A stretch of DNA of 64,000 nucleotides, taken from Macquaria australasica. Lineage: Eukaryota > Chordata > Actinopteri > Centrarchiformes > Percichthyidae. Location: positions 124,001-188,000 of the forward strand of contig SEMN01000586.1 in assembly GCA_005408345.1 (NCBI GenBank). Reading direction: 5' to 3'. Below the pieces are notes generated by a model, which worked only from the letters and a program-made list of their open reading frames with translations, did no database searches and was not told where the DNA came from. Shown piece by piece: positions 49,913 through 62,565 of the stretch (positions within the stretch are counted from its first letter, which is position 1; the number at the start of each line of letters is the position of its first letter). Made by a program: the position numbers and the translations under genes.

Positions 49913-51904
49913 AAACACACCAACACTTTGCAGTAATTCATATCTAGTCTGCACATGCTCTTTGTCTCTGATAGAAAAAACAACAGTAATAGAAATGACA
50001 AAAGCAGCCAGATGTGGTAACATATTTGTGCTTATGTAACTAATCAGTATTTCTCATGGATATATCAATATATTTGTTGGAGGATCTCTCTCCCTCTCGC
50101 TGTCTTTGTTTCCCATGATTACTTACTGACCTGGCAGGTCTTCCATGAGTCATTACTGTTAGAGGAATAATGTGAAAGCCCTTTGAGGCCAAAGTGCTAG
50201 CCATTGCTTTATAGAAATATTTGCCTGAATATTGGTATGCATGTTTCTGCACCCCCCATTTCCGGCTAGGTGCAGGCAATCAGCAGGTCACCTGGTCTGC
50301 TGTATTATATCTGCAAGAGGGTGTGTGTGTATGTGTGGATGTGTGTGAGTGTTTGACAAGGGTTGGTAGAGGGTTGATGTGGGAAGGAGCAGTACTATGT
50401 CTGAAATTGGATCTATGCTAGCTATTCACATCACAGCACTTTGCAGAGCTGGAATAAATGACATTTGAAAAGCACGTTGCAAAGTCATATTGTTTCTTGG
50501 CTCTCTGGCCATAATAATAAGCACCTTTTGTAGTTTTAACAGGTCTGTTTTGATGTTGGTGGAGATTTAGCAACCATCCTCTTGAAGTTCCTTTCAGCTG
50601 CCCCAAATACTGACGTTAATGGAAAAAAGAAATATATATAAAATATTTGTGCTCCATTCCAATTATTCGTAAAGCGAGTACAAAAAAGATGAATGCTATT
50701 TGAAGTATTTGAAGTCATTAGTGTAATGATTTAATTATTTATGAGTGCCTAGGCATAACTTAGTATGAGAAAAGCTTTCAAGATATTATTGAAATGAAAT
50801 GCAAATGGTTTTTCCTCTTTGTGCATGGAGCGCCTGGAAAATAGATTTTGAGTCAGCTCTTTTTGTTTCCATGATGGGAAGAGAATCTAAGCTTTGTGTA
50901 CATCTTCCATTGTCCTATTTTTGTCTCTTCCATTTTTAGTTCTCCTCCCTCTTGTCTCCCTATCATACCTGAGCCTATCAGCGCTTTTTTACCCCCTACC
51001 ACTGTGTGTATGTGTCTGTACATGTTGTATCTATATATTCAAGATTAAACAAATGCAATAAACAGAACAGGTTGGACAGACATGAACCTCAGCACAGTGT
51101 CAGCGTCTGAGAGATTACATACATTTAAATGCAAAGAGAAGGAGTGACTCCATTATGTCCTCTTGATTTCCACCGTCTGCGGCAGAGCCTTATCACATAG
51201 ACAGACACTCTGTTCTCATGCATTTCTTTGATATCATTCACTTTTGTGCTGTTGCCAGGTACTTTTATTCCCGGGATGATGGTGAACTTGCCAGTCAGGC
51301 TGTACACATGCTGATTCCTTGGTTTTCTGCCCGTTCACGATCGAACACAGGGCACAATCCTCTGTGTGTTTCGCTTTCGGCTCTGGAATGACAGAATTAG
51401 AGAGGAACATGGCACAGCACAGTGCCTGCAGGGCAGAACAGTAGCCTTGTAACTTTGCATAGTACCTGTATAAGGGCCTGGACACCAGTGTTTCTTTCCA
51501 CAAGTTATTTCTGGCTAGCTTGTAACTTACTTTTTATCTCCCAGGTATTATATATTTGACCCTCTTTTCCATGACAACTCTTCTCCACCCCTGTAATGAC
51601 AGCATAACTTACTCCATAACGTGCATTGATTGCTTCAACCACCACTGTAAGTCATCCACAGCTGCCAAATCCATACATGACTTGGGTTGGTGATGGAGAG
51701 CCACATAGCATGCACAGTACATATGACAAACAGCTTAATTTCAACATTTCCTCTCCCTTGCTGTTGGAACTCCTGATGTGAAAATAATATCTCCTAAATA
51801 AATTTGAATTTAAGACAAGAAAACAGCTTGCTTAAACACAGTCATCTTTCTGCAGTTTACAGACACAGCATGATGCCATTTTGCAAATGTATTCTTCAGC
51901 GGTT
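49913..51904. other. Noncoding DNA, nothing recognised
   Basis: Unique-looking sequence without coding signal; 50100-50290 is free of simple repeats. Confidence 0.5.
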
Positions 51905-52360
51905 TGTCCAGAAGTAAAAATACTGTGTGAAAACATAAATTCAAAATGTTACTAAAGTAAAACTACAGATGTATTAGAAACAATATGTATTTAAATTATT
52001 AAAAGTATTAAGTTCTCATGCAGAATGACCCCTGTCAGTGTTATACTGGATCACTAGTATTGATGCATTAATATGTAGGCAGTACTTTAATGTTGTAGTT
52101 GGTCGAGGTGGAGCTAACTTTAACTGCTTCTTAATAATGTTGGGTAGTTCAATGAACATATGTATTTCAGAAATTGATTCCATGTTTGTATGTAAAATTT
52201 TAATCTGAAAAGTAACTAGTAACCATAGCTGTTAAAGTAAAGTAGTGGAGTAAAAGTATAAAATAGCATACAATGGAAGTACTCAAGTAAAGTACAAGGA
52301 CATCAAAATTGTTTTCGAAACAATACTTGAGTAAATGTACTTGATTACTTTCCACCACTG
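51905..52360. mobile_element. hAT-like non-autonomous repeat (teleost)
   Basis: It ends in 'tacttgattactttccaccactg', the inverted form of the CAGTGGTGGAAAGTAA terminus I recognise from an abundant teleost hAT-like family. Internal blocks 'aatctgaaaagtaactagtaacc', 'taaagtagtggagtaaaagta' and 'ggaagtactcaagtaaagtac' fit the same family. The left terminus is decayed. It has no open frame. Confidence 0.7.
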
Positions 52361-53103
52361 CTTTTAGTGAAACTTAATGGATCCTTTGCTGTTACTGTTG
52401 CTATGCCTGTCTAGCTTCCAGTCTAGTGCTGCACACATGCAGTTTACAATTACAATAGTGGCAGATTTACCATTTGAAATTCACAGTAATTTTTAAAACA
52501 ATGGATCTCACACAGAAGTAAACAAAGGGCGACAGTCAGTTTTGTCAGCTGACATGACAACTGTTGCTAGCGGTTATCAGCTGGTACTAGCAAGCTAATA
52601 AACATTAGCTGACACTAGCTGAAAACTCCAGCTGATGTTTACAGCTGATTGTAAAAGAGTCTTAAATAAGCAAAGGATGGCTACATACATGTTATCATGC
52701 TCAGAGACTTATAAAGCCCCATTTCCCAGGCAAAAAGGTAGCATCCTCATCAGTTCATAACCCACGTAGAACACATGTAAATAAAGGAGCAGCATTGTTC
52801 TTGTATTGCAGGATGATACTGGTTAGTCCTAGTGTAATAGTACAGTATTATAAATGAAACAAAAAAATGCAAAAATTTCTTTTTAAAAAGTATGCATTGT
52901 TTCTTGTATTTTAAACAGTATGGCTCACTTTTTACTCTTTTAAGAAGTGTAAACCGCTAACGTAACTCTGACATAGTAGCATCCAGGGCTTCTCCACACA
53001 GCGGATGTGTCAGTCCTGAACAGGGATGTTTCTAACGTAACCTGTAACCCCACAAAATAGTTTAGTTAGCTAATGTAATGCTCCTTGACTTTGAAAGTAA
53101 TGC
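52361..53103. other. Noncoding DNA, nothing recognised
   Basis: Repeated CAGCTGA/GCTAGC-rich words near 52550-52650; otherwise nothing I can name. Confidence 0.5.
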
Positions 53104-53300
53104 TCATAGACTGTATATAAAGATGGACGACGCGTCTCCACTTCCTTCGACTGCACAAAAATGAAGCCAAAATATCCCAAAAATGGGAGTTGCCATCTTG
53201 CACTGGTGACGTGATTTGGAGCCAGCATCTGTGCAGTAGTGATCCGCGTCAATCAGGACATGACACCCTGTTTTTATAGCATCAAATAACTAATTAATAT
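53104..53300. repeat. Dispersed teleost repeat ('agactgtatataaagatggac' type)
   Basis: The blocks 'tagactgtatataaagatgg', 'caaaaatgaagccaaaatatc', 'gggagttgccatcttgcac' and 'ctgtgcagtagtgat' are words of a repeat I recognise as frequent in percomorph genomes. Noncoding; class unknown to me. Confidence 0.65.
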
Positions 53301-54510
53301 CATTTGCAGCTTACAGTAGAGACTTTTGCTCTTGTGGGGTTTTTCTTTTCTTTTTGTTTTTTTTTTGGAACGTAAATAAAAAAAGACACTACCCTCCAAA
53401 TTCTTTGTATTAAGTTCTCTTCATAGAGCCCCATGCACATCACTTAAAGCATAAGGAGGAATCCAAAGCTTGACGGACCTGCCGTGCCTTGTCACGTTTG
53501 TTCCAACTCATTAAAAGGCACAGACATATCTGATATTTAAATTAAAGATGCATTACTGTGATAAAGTAAGATCTCCACATCCATATCAGTCTCTCAACAC
53601 TCAGTACTGCATACTGGACTGTGTCAGCATCCAAGGCATCCCCAAATTAAGCATGGGAATCTACCAGGAACACTTGATTATAAGGGGGAGGAAAAGGTCA
53701 GGCCATTCATCACCCACATACCTGGTCATTACAGCAACACCAATGGAAACTGTGACAAATGAACACTTCTCACTTTAATGGACTTGGCATTCTAGTATTT
53801 TGAATGCGCACTCCAGCACAACTTGGAGTCAACAAGCCACATATATTCACTGTAGAGAGCTGGAACACTCGTAACCTCTTCAGCCAAGACCAAATGCAAT
53901 TAACAAGCACCTACTTAGAAGAAGGGATACGTAACGGATGAGGACGTGGGAGGAAATGGATGAATGAGAGAACAAGCAGTGTGTGCAACCTTATAAAAGA
54001 AGCTTTGTGGATGGAGAGCATGGGATGAATTCATACTCTGTTCCCGTGCCTCTGTGCTCAAATCCTCTGTGTTTCCTTTTTGTCTTTCTTGATTTCCATC
54101 TTTCTGCAATTCTATGCATGTTACTGTGTGTGCCGTGTCGATTTGGATTTGTGTGGGCATCTGAGAATAGGCATGTCTAATGCTTTTCAAATGGTAGAAC
54201 CACAGATCCAATTTCACCTAAATATATTCTAAAGAATTACTCTAAATTTGGCAAAAACTCAAGCTGTTTGCACAACGGGAGTGTTATCAATGAGGGGACA
54301 GAGCAAAGCGGTTCCTCCAGGGACCTTGCATTTTCCCAAACTCTGCCACTGTGTTTTCCCGTTGACAGAGCTCTTTGCTCTCCGGCCGAGCCCCAAACAC
54401 AAGAGCGAGCCCCCAGTGGCAGTAATTACTGCACCACTCAACCGAAATGACAAATGAACAAATGTCACAATACAACGGCCTGCTCGCTCCCTCTTTGCTC
54501 AAACAGCCTT
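53301..54510. other. Noncoding DNA with a possible conserved block
   Basis: 54285-54480 is open in most of the six frames and free of simple repeats, which reflects base composition; no frame has a recognisable motif. The rest shows nothing. Confidence 0.45.
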
Positions 54511-54531
54511 ACACACACACACACACACACC
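54511..54531. repeat. (AC)n microsatellite
   Basis: About 10 AC units. Confidence 0.95.
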
Positions 54532-55130
54532 CATTAGGGCCCAGAAATCCTCTTTCTCTCTTCTATCCGAACACACAAATAATGAAGGTTTTACTGCAGG
54601 AAGGCAATAGAACAGAGTAGGTGAAGGTTGTGACAGGTGTACACACCCCTTTTGTGGAGACAAACTAAGAGAGGGAAAGAAAAAGAAAGGAGAGGAAGGA
54701 TAAGAGACTGGTAGACAGCCTGTCAGAAAGCAGGCAGCCATGTCCGTAGCAGCAGGGTCGTATGCCGAACGCTAATTACATTGATGAATGGCATTGGCTG
54801 CGCGTCCCGCTACCAGCGATTTACGGCCTCTGTGACCCTAACTATCACCATACGTGAAGGACAAAGCATGCTTGGTGCAGAGAAAAAGAGAGAGGAGGGA
54901 GAGAAAAGCTCTCCGAGAAAAAAAAAAGAGAAAGATTTGATGCTTGTTGACATTACCAGCCTGTATTATCACCATTTCATGGCGCCCACAAAGCTAATTG
55001 AATCTGTACCTCCACCCTGCACTGAATCCTCTTTACTGCTGGCAGGGCCACCTTCACTACATTTTTTTGGTAACAGAACACTTCACATTTGACACATGAC
55101 TCACTCAAACACACACTCTGTCTCACACCC
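54532..55130. other. Noncoding DNA with a possible conserved block
   Basis: 54740-54850 is repeat-free and contains 'cgctaattacattgatgaatgg', a homeodomain-like AT core. No coding frame is supported. Confidence 0.45.
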
Positions 55131-55140
55131 ACGCACACAC

Positions 55141-55187
<47 letters not shown>
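55131..55187. repeat. (CA)n microsatellite
   Basis: About 28 units with two CG interruptions near the left edge. Confidence 0.95.
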
Positions 55188-55188
<1 letters not shown>

Positions 55189-55497
55189 TGGAACACATTA
55201 GCACAGCTTCATTTCCACTGTGGCTCACACTGACAAAAGCCACATAATACATGTTTACTGGTTGTGTGTTAGTGTGTGTATGTGTGCGCTAAAAAAATGG
55301 GGAGGGATAAGAAGGGGGGTGGGCTCTCACAGGGGATAAATTCAAGCTTTTTGCTCACAACATGTAAGGGATGAGACGGGGAAAGCTGTGGATCTGTGTG
55401 TGTGTGATTACATGTGTGAGGGTGAGGCAGAATGAGAAAAGAGAGAATATGTTATAGAAAATACTGAAGATAAGAAAAAGAATAATATTCATGCATC

Positions 55498-55519
55498 TGT
55501 GTGTGTGTGTGTGTGTGTG
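55498..55519. repeat. (TG)n microsatellite
   Basis: About 11 TG units. Confidence 0.9.
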
Positions 55520-58057
55520 CACATTTTCTTCATGCGTGCTTGCCTTTTTGTATGGCGGAGTGAGAGCAGGGTGCCCTGTGATTGATTCTCCCTCTGTTTC
55601 CCACGTTCGCATCATCAAAGGGAGACATGGTGATCTTGAATACAATTAAGAAGGCTCAGCCCTGACACTACTGTAATCAAACAGACCGGGGGAGAAGAAA
55701 TGAGGACGTCAACTCCGGCTGCTGCATCTGCACTTTCATCTTTTGCCCTTTTCCCATTCTGTCAGTTTTCTGTTGATGTGAGGGATGTGTGGACAAAACG
55801 AGGTGGATGACGGGTCTAACTTATCAGGCCTGAGTCATCTAGCATCTTTTCTGTGCAATACTTCCAGGAAAAGCAGGGTTAGAAGCTAAACATCCCATTC
55901 CACGTTACGAACGTGGTTCACAAAGTGGGAAATGTTTTTATAACATTTTTAATAACGTTTCAGTATACTAAAAAAGTGGCTGCATTTACATTAACTAAAT
56001 TTTCACATTACTTTTTCAAACGTATCAAAACGTAAAAATAAACATCTAAATTACTGCATTAAAAACCCTGTTAAATACGTAGTTATGCCGGAGCTAAGAC
56101 TGGGGACGACAGCTCACGGTTGCCGGTTGTCATAGTAATGCAACATACTTTTCGGCACAGTTTTTTAGCAGTTCAAACAAATGCTGTTCAATCTTAGTCC
56201 TCAACACAGTCTAAGAAAATCTCAAATTTGTACACGGTAAACTACTTTGCTAACTGCTTTTCATGCAGAGGGGAAGCTACAGCTGCTCCACATCTGAATG
56301 CCTCATCTGCAGGAAAAACTTTTAAATGCAACAATGGTGCCAGATAAGTTCACGCTACGTCTTGAGGCAAAACGCCGCTCTTAAGCCAGCAAAGGTGTTG
56401 AATTATTCAAGCAACAAAGAGAGGTAAATGAAACACAGAATCAGTGCATGATATGTGTTTGACTTTAGTCCTTGAAAGCCCAAAATGTAAGCTGATGTTA
56501 ATTTTGAACAAAACAAAAGAAATGCAAGTGAGCAACTAGCTAGCTAGTACCTAACTAAACTTTGGGAACAACTGCTTTTAGAGGACTGCAAAAAGTGTTG
56601 TTTGTTAGCTTGGTAGTTAAAGAGGTTAGAGTTGAATTTGGCTATATTTTTGTATTAAATGCAGGGGTAAAAAAGGAGATGAGAGCATCAGAAAGGAAGG
56701 AGAAGATGTTTGAAGTTTAACATTTTGTGGCAAGTGCATTATGACGTGTAGCAGAAACTATTTTTGAAAGACAATGTCACTTTGTATGAACTCTTGACTG
56801 TAGTTTTGGGGAATGTGGAATGCAACAGAGACGCTGTGATCCAAAACTGCTCAAGTCTTCACGTCAGAGACCGACTCCCCATTTGGGCCATTCTTAACAT
56901 CCATCTGTACCCATTTACAGAGCACAGGCTTAAACAATGAGCTGCTCAGCCTTCAACCCATCCCAAATCACAGCATGCTTAAATGCAAGAGTAAAATATT
57001 ATAGAAAGGAAACTGAACAAAATTAGCTGCTACTTTCCTCTGGAACATCCAGAGTAAAGTGCTATTAAATCCATCAGGAGAGGGTTCAGTGCTCATCCTG
57101 TTGGCTGCTCATGACCAACATTTACATATGAAAATTATAGTGTTGTAAATGAAGTGCTGGCTGAGAAATCATTTTGTAAATGGATAAGGAATTATTTGCC
57201 ATCATTAGAAAATGTATTTGATGGAAAAACCTGTGTCAAACAAGGACTGCTGAGAGGTTTAATGTGAGTGGGATGTTCAAATTAAGCCATTTTATCCTTT
57301 TACTTTAGAGGCTCAGAGTAAAGGAAATGCAGTCATTTTCTCACCAAACCAAGGCGAACAATCTTATTCTTGAGTCACAACAAAAACAAGTAGTTACATA
57401 TATAAACTAGTTCCTTGAAAGTACTCCGTAAGAATCTGTCCTTGCGGCCACTTAAAGGTTTTGAAAAGCATTTTGAACTTTGCATTGCGGCTACATCAAC
57501 GATCAGATTCTTTGTAAATTATTTCCAGTCTCCTAGGAACAGTCATTTTGGATCATTCTGCATTATGTTATCGACAATGTCATGTTTTTGTATTGCAGGA
57601 AAAAGAAAAGTTGTTGGCGTCCTTTAATGTTCAACTATGCAGCAATCATTTCCTAAACTTAACCAAACTATTTAACTGCATACATTTAGGTAGTTGCTGT
57701 GGGAAGAATCAAGCAAAAACGTTGTGCTTGGTAAGTGGGATGGCATTGCTCATAATGTTACAGATTCTAAATCCTGTTAGATAACATAGAACAGTGTATT
57801 TTCTATCACAACCAAACACCCACAAAGAAGACCAAAAATAACTTCCACACAAATTGGTTTCACTAAAGCCAGAAAAAAGTTGTTAGGCAACCTCCTGTTC
57901 AAAAAGTATGTAGATAGCAGGTGAGTGAAGTGAGTCTTCAAAAAAACAGTGCGCTACACTTTTCTTCACACAATTCTCAAGTCTGTATACCGGTTGCCAA
58001 TAAGCCAGAGAATTTATGTTAAAGTACGGTTATTACAAATCAATTAATTGGTAAGCA
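55520..58057. other. Noncoding DNA, nothing recognised
   Basis: AT-rich, with no coding signal and no family of repeats I can name. Confidence 0.5.
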
Positions 58058-58179
58058 ACAGTGTTTGGCAAGTTACTTGAAAAAACTGTAATCAATTACT
58101 CATTACATATTACTCATTGAAAAAGTAATTACATTTCTTTACTAATTACTCAGCAAAAGTAATGCGTTACATTACTCCC
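58058..58179. mobile_element. Short hAT-like terminal repeat (CAGTGTTKGG type)
   Basis: It begins 'cagtgtttggcaagttactt' and continues with repeated 'taattact', 'acattac' and 'aaaaagtaatta' words, matching the start of a teleost hAT-like family known for CAGTGTTGGG termini. Only about 120 bp is present. Confidence 0.6.
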
Positions 58180-58564
58180 ATCAAGGGTGCCTTTAAACAA
58201 CTCCAAATTCAATTCTGACTTGTTTTTTTCACAGTATAAACCACCTAGATTATCTGGAAAAGGTCTGTTGATCAATACTGTTTGTACAAAACATGAGGAG
58301 CCTGCATTTTGTTACTCTGCTATACATACTTATAAACACAAACTAGAGATGAACTCCCACAGGATTTTATACTGTTTTATGTCTTTTATGCAACTGGCAA
58401 ATCACCTTAAATTGCCATTGTGTGTGAAATGTGCTTTAAATAAAATGGCCTGGCCTGAAGAAGCAGAGGCTGCAATGTTCAATTCACCAATTTTGTTGTA
58501 TGAAAGAGCTGAATGGAGACAACAACATACTTAGAGGCTTAACGGGAGTGACGTTAAAAATGTA

Positions 58565-58985
58565 ATGTTTGCTCTGAGGATGCTAGAGGAAAGGCCATGA
58601 GATCAATAAGTGTTATCCCGTTGAGCACGACATGCTCATCATTTTTCATGCCAGTCCGTCCATTACATTCTGACATTCCTTCAGCAAAAGTGACCATTTT
58701 GGCCTGATGGTTGACACTGGAGGAAGGCTCAAGGGTGTCATCCAAAGCAATAGGATTAATACTCTAGGGACTATGAATTTCATGGAAATCTGGCCATTAG
58801 TTTGAGAGACAGCTTGCCACGAATCGCACTGTTGGTCAAGAGGAAATATAACCTGACAGTGTTGCATTTAAGGATCAAGGGATCACCAAATTCATTAGGA
58901 ATCATGCAAGGGACCATGGATAACCACATACTGACATGTAACTGCTGGGATATCTTGCTCTGGAACAAAATGTTGTATGGACAGA
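58565..58985 (+). repeat. Dispersed teleost repeat, copy 5, strongly diverged
   Basis: Reduced matches to the family ('ggatcaagggatcaccaaattcatta', 'agggaccatgg', 'gatgctagaggaaagg', 'atttcatggaaat') remain in the expected order. Assignment is weaker than for the other four copies. Confidence 0.5.
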
Positions 58986-61463
58986 CTGACCAACCACTGG
59001 ATTGTTTGACACTGCCTGTCTAGCAGGGCAACATACACATGTCAGACGTCATATTAAATGCCAAACCTCACTTTAGAAAACAGGTGCCCATTAAGATGGA
59101 TTGAGCCGGAAATAAGCACCTGCCAGCTGAATCTCAGTGCATCGTAGAAAGAAATGAGCTTAAAAAAATGCAGATCCCAGTAGCAGACTAGCAGACAATA
59201 TTTAACTAAAATCCTCCACAATACACAGGAGCACAGCGACATACACTTATAAAAGAGCGGATTCAGATGCTGTGTCTTCTCATTGCAGAAGAGAAGTCTG
59301 CGGCAGGAAAAGAGACTGTATCCTCATTCACCGATCAAGCAAGAAATGAAGCTAACGCTTCAAAATCATCCCCAAGATCCCTGTCGTCACTGGAGTGATG
59401 AGGATTAATGATCCTGTGACAGCTGGTCCACTTTGGCAAAGGGTAGGACACGTAAAATAACATCAATTAATGCATTCAATGAATACTACAAATCGCTAGA
59501 ACTAAATCATGTACAATAAATCTCAACATATTAATGGTTTGAGAGAACTCTTATCTTGATTATTGTTGGTTTCAGAGGTTAATAGTTATTTTTGGTCTAC
59601 TTCTCTGTGAGTGTACAGCATAGATGGACTGTGCAAAGTGTACACAGTTAGTTGCTCACATTATTAGTTAAATAGACAGAAGGAAACATGCACAGAAATG
59701 TGTTGGCAGCACTATGCATATTAATGTGGGAGTCTGCTTGCGGATTTCTAAGAGCTGTTTAAAGCACCGGACTCTATTGTTAACAGGAAATACTTTTTAG
59801 CTGTTCTGCTCTAAAAGGTAAAATGATGACTCCAAATGTATCCTTTCCTTTGTAACTAAGAAGAATAATGAAAGCAGCGCTGTGGAGAGAGTTTGCTGGA
59901 GGTCACACATATTAAGGGTTCTCAAACAGCAGAAAAAAATAAGCTGAGTAGCATATTTTTTTTATTGTACTTTACTGCTTTCGTTGCTAATTGAATACAG
60001 TATATTATAATTGTCTGTTTAATATTTGATTGCAACCAATTCAGACATGTCACACAGTTCAGCTCAGTTTCCCTATGCTCTCTCCGTTTGGCTCGTCATC
60101 TTCTTCTCATCTTTGCTTCTCTTCAGCCAACAGACAAGTTCAGCGAGGGGAGGCCTCTGTTGCCCAGCAACAGCCCAGAGTGTATGATTAAAACTTTGAT
60201 TTCCAATCTATCACCTGAGAGACTGATGTGGCTCCTTTCCTCTGATGCTCTGCAAAGCAACTGGGATGGACCCATACACAGCAGCTCCACACTTGGCAAA
60301 TTAATCTTTACTGTGAAATGAAACATTTGGTTCACATGGAGTCAGGCTGCCTCATCTTCAACCAACTTGACATCGAGCTACACCTTCAGCATGTCAACTT
60401 GTGCCCACCCAACTGGTTTCATTTGGGGATTTTTAGGAGGAATTTGTTTCCTCTTCCTACACATTGGTCTTTTGTCCATTGCGCCATGACTCCTGATAAA
60501 AGTAACTCCAGTAAGGGTACACGACAGATAAAAAGATGCACAAAAATCTCTTTCATGTATGCTTTGTTGAATGACGGCCACACTGATGGAGGTGTTACAA
60601 CCAAGTTTCATCATTATGATTGATTCAAATCTGTCCGAGATGCTCTTATGTTCTGGGTGACTATTTGAAAGAGGAATGGGGGAGGAAGAAATAGAGCATG
60701 TGTGTGAGTGAGAGAGAGACTTTTCAGGTTCCCTGATGATGAGCAGTGTCAAGGCACCTTAACAGTTTGGCCCCAGGCAGTATAGTGATACATGAATGAC
60801 ATATTTATCCCTGGCAAGGGATGTCTGTATAAAAAATGACAGGTGTGTGTGTATGTGTGCAACATGCAAGTGTTCAGTGTCTGTGTGTGTGTGTGTGCTT
60901 GCGATCCGAGATTCATCTAAATGCACCCCTCTGGCATCCATTGCATCCCAATAGGTAGAAAATCTAATCTACAGGCCAAAGATGATAAGATGGTGGCACA
61001 CAGGGGCAGGGATGAAACGAAACTGAGATGAGATGTTGAGCTGAGTGGAGAAAAAGGAGAAAAAAAAAGTGTGTGGAGGTGAAATGGAAGGGAGAAATGT
61101 GACAGACATTTTGTGGCTTCAGGAGACAGGATGAAAAAATACAGGGGCCTGAGATTGGAGTGAAGAAGGAGACACAAGGGGGTTTGACAGTGGCCACCAC
61201 GTTAAAAGAGAAAATGGGAGAAGGGAAGTGGAGGAAAGGAGAGAGTGTTGACAAAAACAAGCATCTGTCAGTGTGACGGTTGAACCACAGTGGACAGAGG
61301 CCTTTCATGGATTTCAGGTATATTATATGTTTCTGTCTTGACCAACAGGTGGCAGCTCAAAAGCCAGAAACAGCCAAGGAAACAGCTATTGCCAGTGTTT
61401 CAACAGGTTGACATTTAGCAAGGTAATATATCCAAAATCAAATAAATCAAAACAAATCAATAT
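58986..61463. other. Mostly noncoding DNA with terminal-exon candidates
   Basis: 59289-59408 and 60127-60321 start after strong acceptor-like sites and are open to a stop; both are treated as findings only. 60690-61260 is purine-rich with short TG runs at 60840 and 60884. Confidence 0.45.
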
Positions 61464-61614
61464 TTAAAAAATGATGAATCCAGAAAAAAACAAACAGCAG
61501 ATTGCCCTGAGAACAGCTTCCACCCCGCCCGACACCTCCAACAAACTGCACCTGTCTGGCATTGATGGCTTCATCCAACACAGAATTAACATCAACCAAC
61601 ATGGTAACATCAAG

Positions 61615-61615
<1 letters not shown>

Positions 61616-61672
<57 letters not shown>
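61616..61672. repeat. (AC)n microsatellite
   Basis: About 28 uninterrupted AC units. Confidence 0.95.
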
Positions 61673-61675
<3 letters not shown>

Positions 61676-61799
61676 CAATATCTTTAACCATCACTAACAA
61701 CACCTTATCAATGAGGAGGAGGATAGAATGAAGGAGGCGTAGCAGGTCAAGGGGGCACTGCCGGCCTTGGTAAAAGGAGCGGATAAATAGAATCCTAAC

Positions 61800-62160
61800 C
61801 TGACCTATGACCAGGACAGATACTGCAAAATCAACAGGGACCCCCAGAAGCATCCCAGTGAGACTCCCTTACATGGCTGGACTGCATCTAGTGAGAGTCT
61901 TCAAGCCACAAGTAGTCAGCACAAGACAAGAGCGGTGTATGACGCCATGTGAAACAACTGTAGGGAAATGGCAAAGACCCTGGACAAGAGACGAAAGGAA
62001 CAGCAGAAACATCAGCTGTCTGTGAACACCAGACCAAAACTGGTCACAGCATCGACTTGGAAGGGGTCAAAGTCATCAACCGGGAGTCAGCGGCCGGCCG
62101 GAGGAAGATCAAGGAGGCCTTTAACATCCAACACCAGAGACCATCTTTGAACCAAGACAG
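61800..62160 (+). pseudogene. Penelope-like element, decayed carboxyl-terminal (GIY-YIG) region
   Basis: Three blocks in order recall the end of Penelope-like retroelement proteins. VRLPYMAG at about 61858-61881 resembles the VRLPY/VTLPY block that precedes the endonuclease. A TLDKRRKEQQKH segment at about 61979-62014 resembles the TLxKRxKEH helix of the GIY-YIG domain. HSIDLEGVKVINRES followed by RRKIKEAFNIQHQRPSLNQD at 62045-62149 resembles the family's HxIDWxxxxVIxRE and KEAxxIxxxxPxLNRD end. The first and last blocks need different frames from the middle one, and no catalytic GIY/YIG pair is readable, so this is a dead 3' fragment. The family assignment is by recalled motif pattern only. 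Confidence 0.5.
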
Positions 62161-62240
62161 GAGATTATGATCCCCCTGCATATACGACCGCCTGTTATGA
62201 CATGACCGAAGTTCCACACTTACGTCATGTGGTGTCACCT

Positions 62241-62565
62241 GAGCCAGCTCTATTTACTGAAGAGAGAGTGAGATGTGGCTGAGAGCTCCAAAATTAGATT
62301 GGATTATTTAGATACAATTTTTTCAAATAAAAAAAAAATCTAAAAAGTAAAAAATAACATTTGTAAATTAAGAAATGTGGTTTGGTAATTTTGTGCATTT
62401 TGGTTTCTTATTGCTGACTGGTCCTCACTGATGTCACACTGGGAGACACCATACATTTAGCTGTGCTGAAAACAACCCTTTACTTTGCAGGAGCAATAGT
62501 TGCTCACTGTGCATTTGCTAACATTAGCAAACAATTTACAGTGACATTTCAACACAGAGTATGTG
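62241..62565. other. Noncoding DNA, nothing recognised
   Basis: A short AT-rich stretch between the Penelope-like remnant and the next dispersed repeat. Confidence 0.5.
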
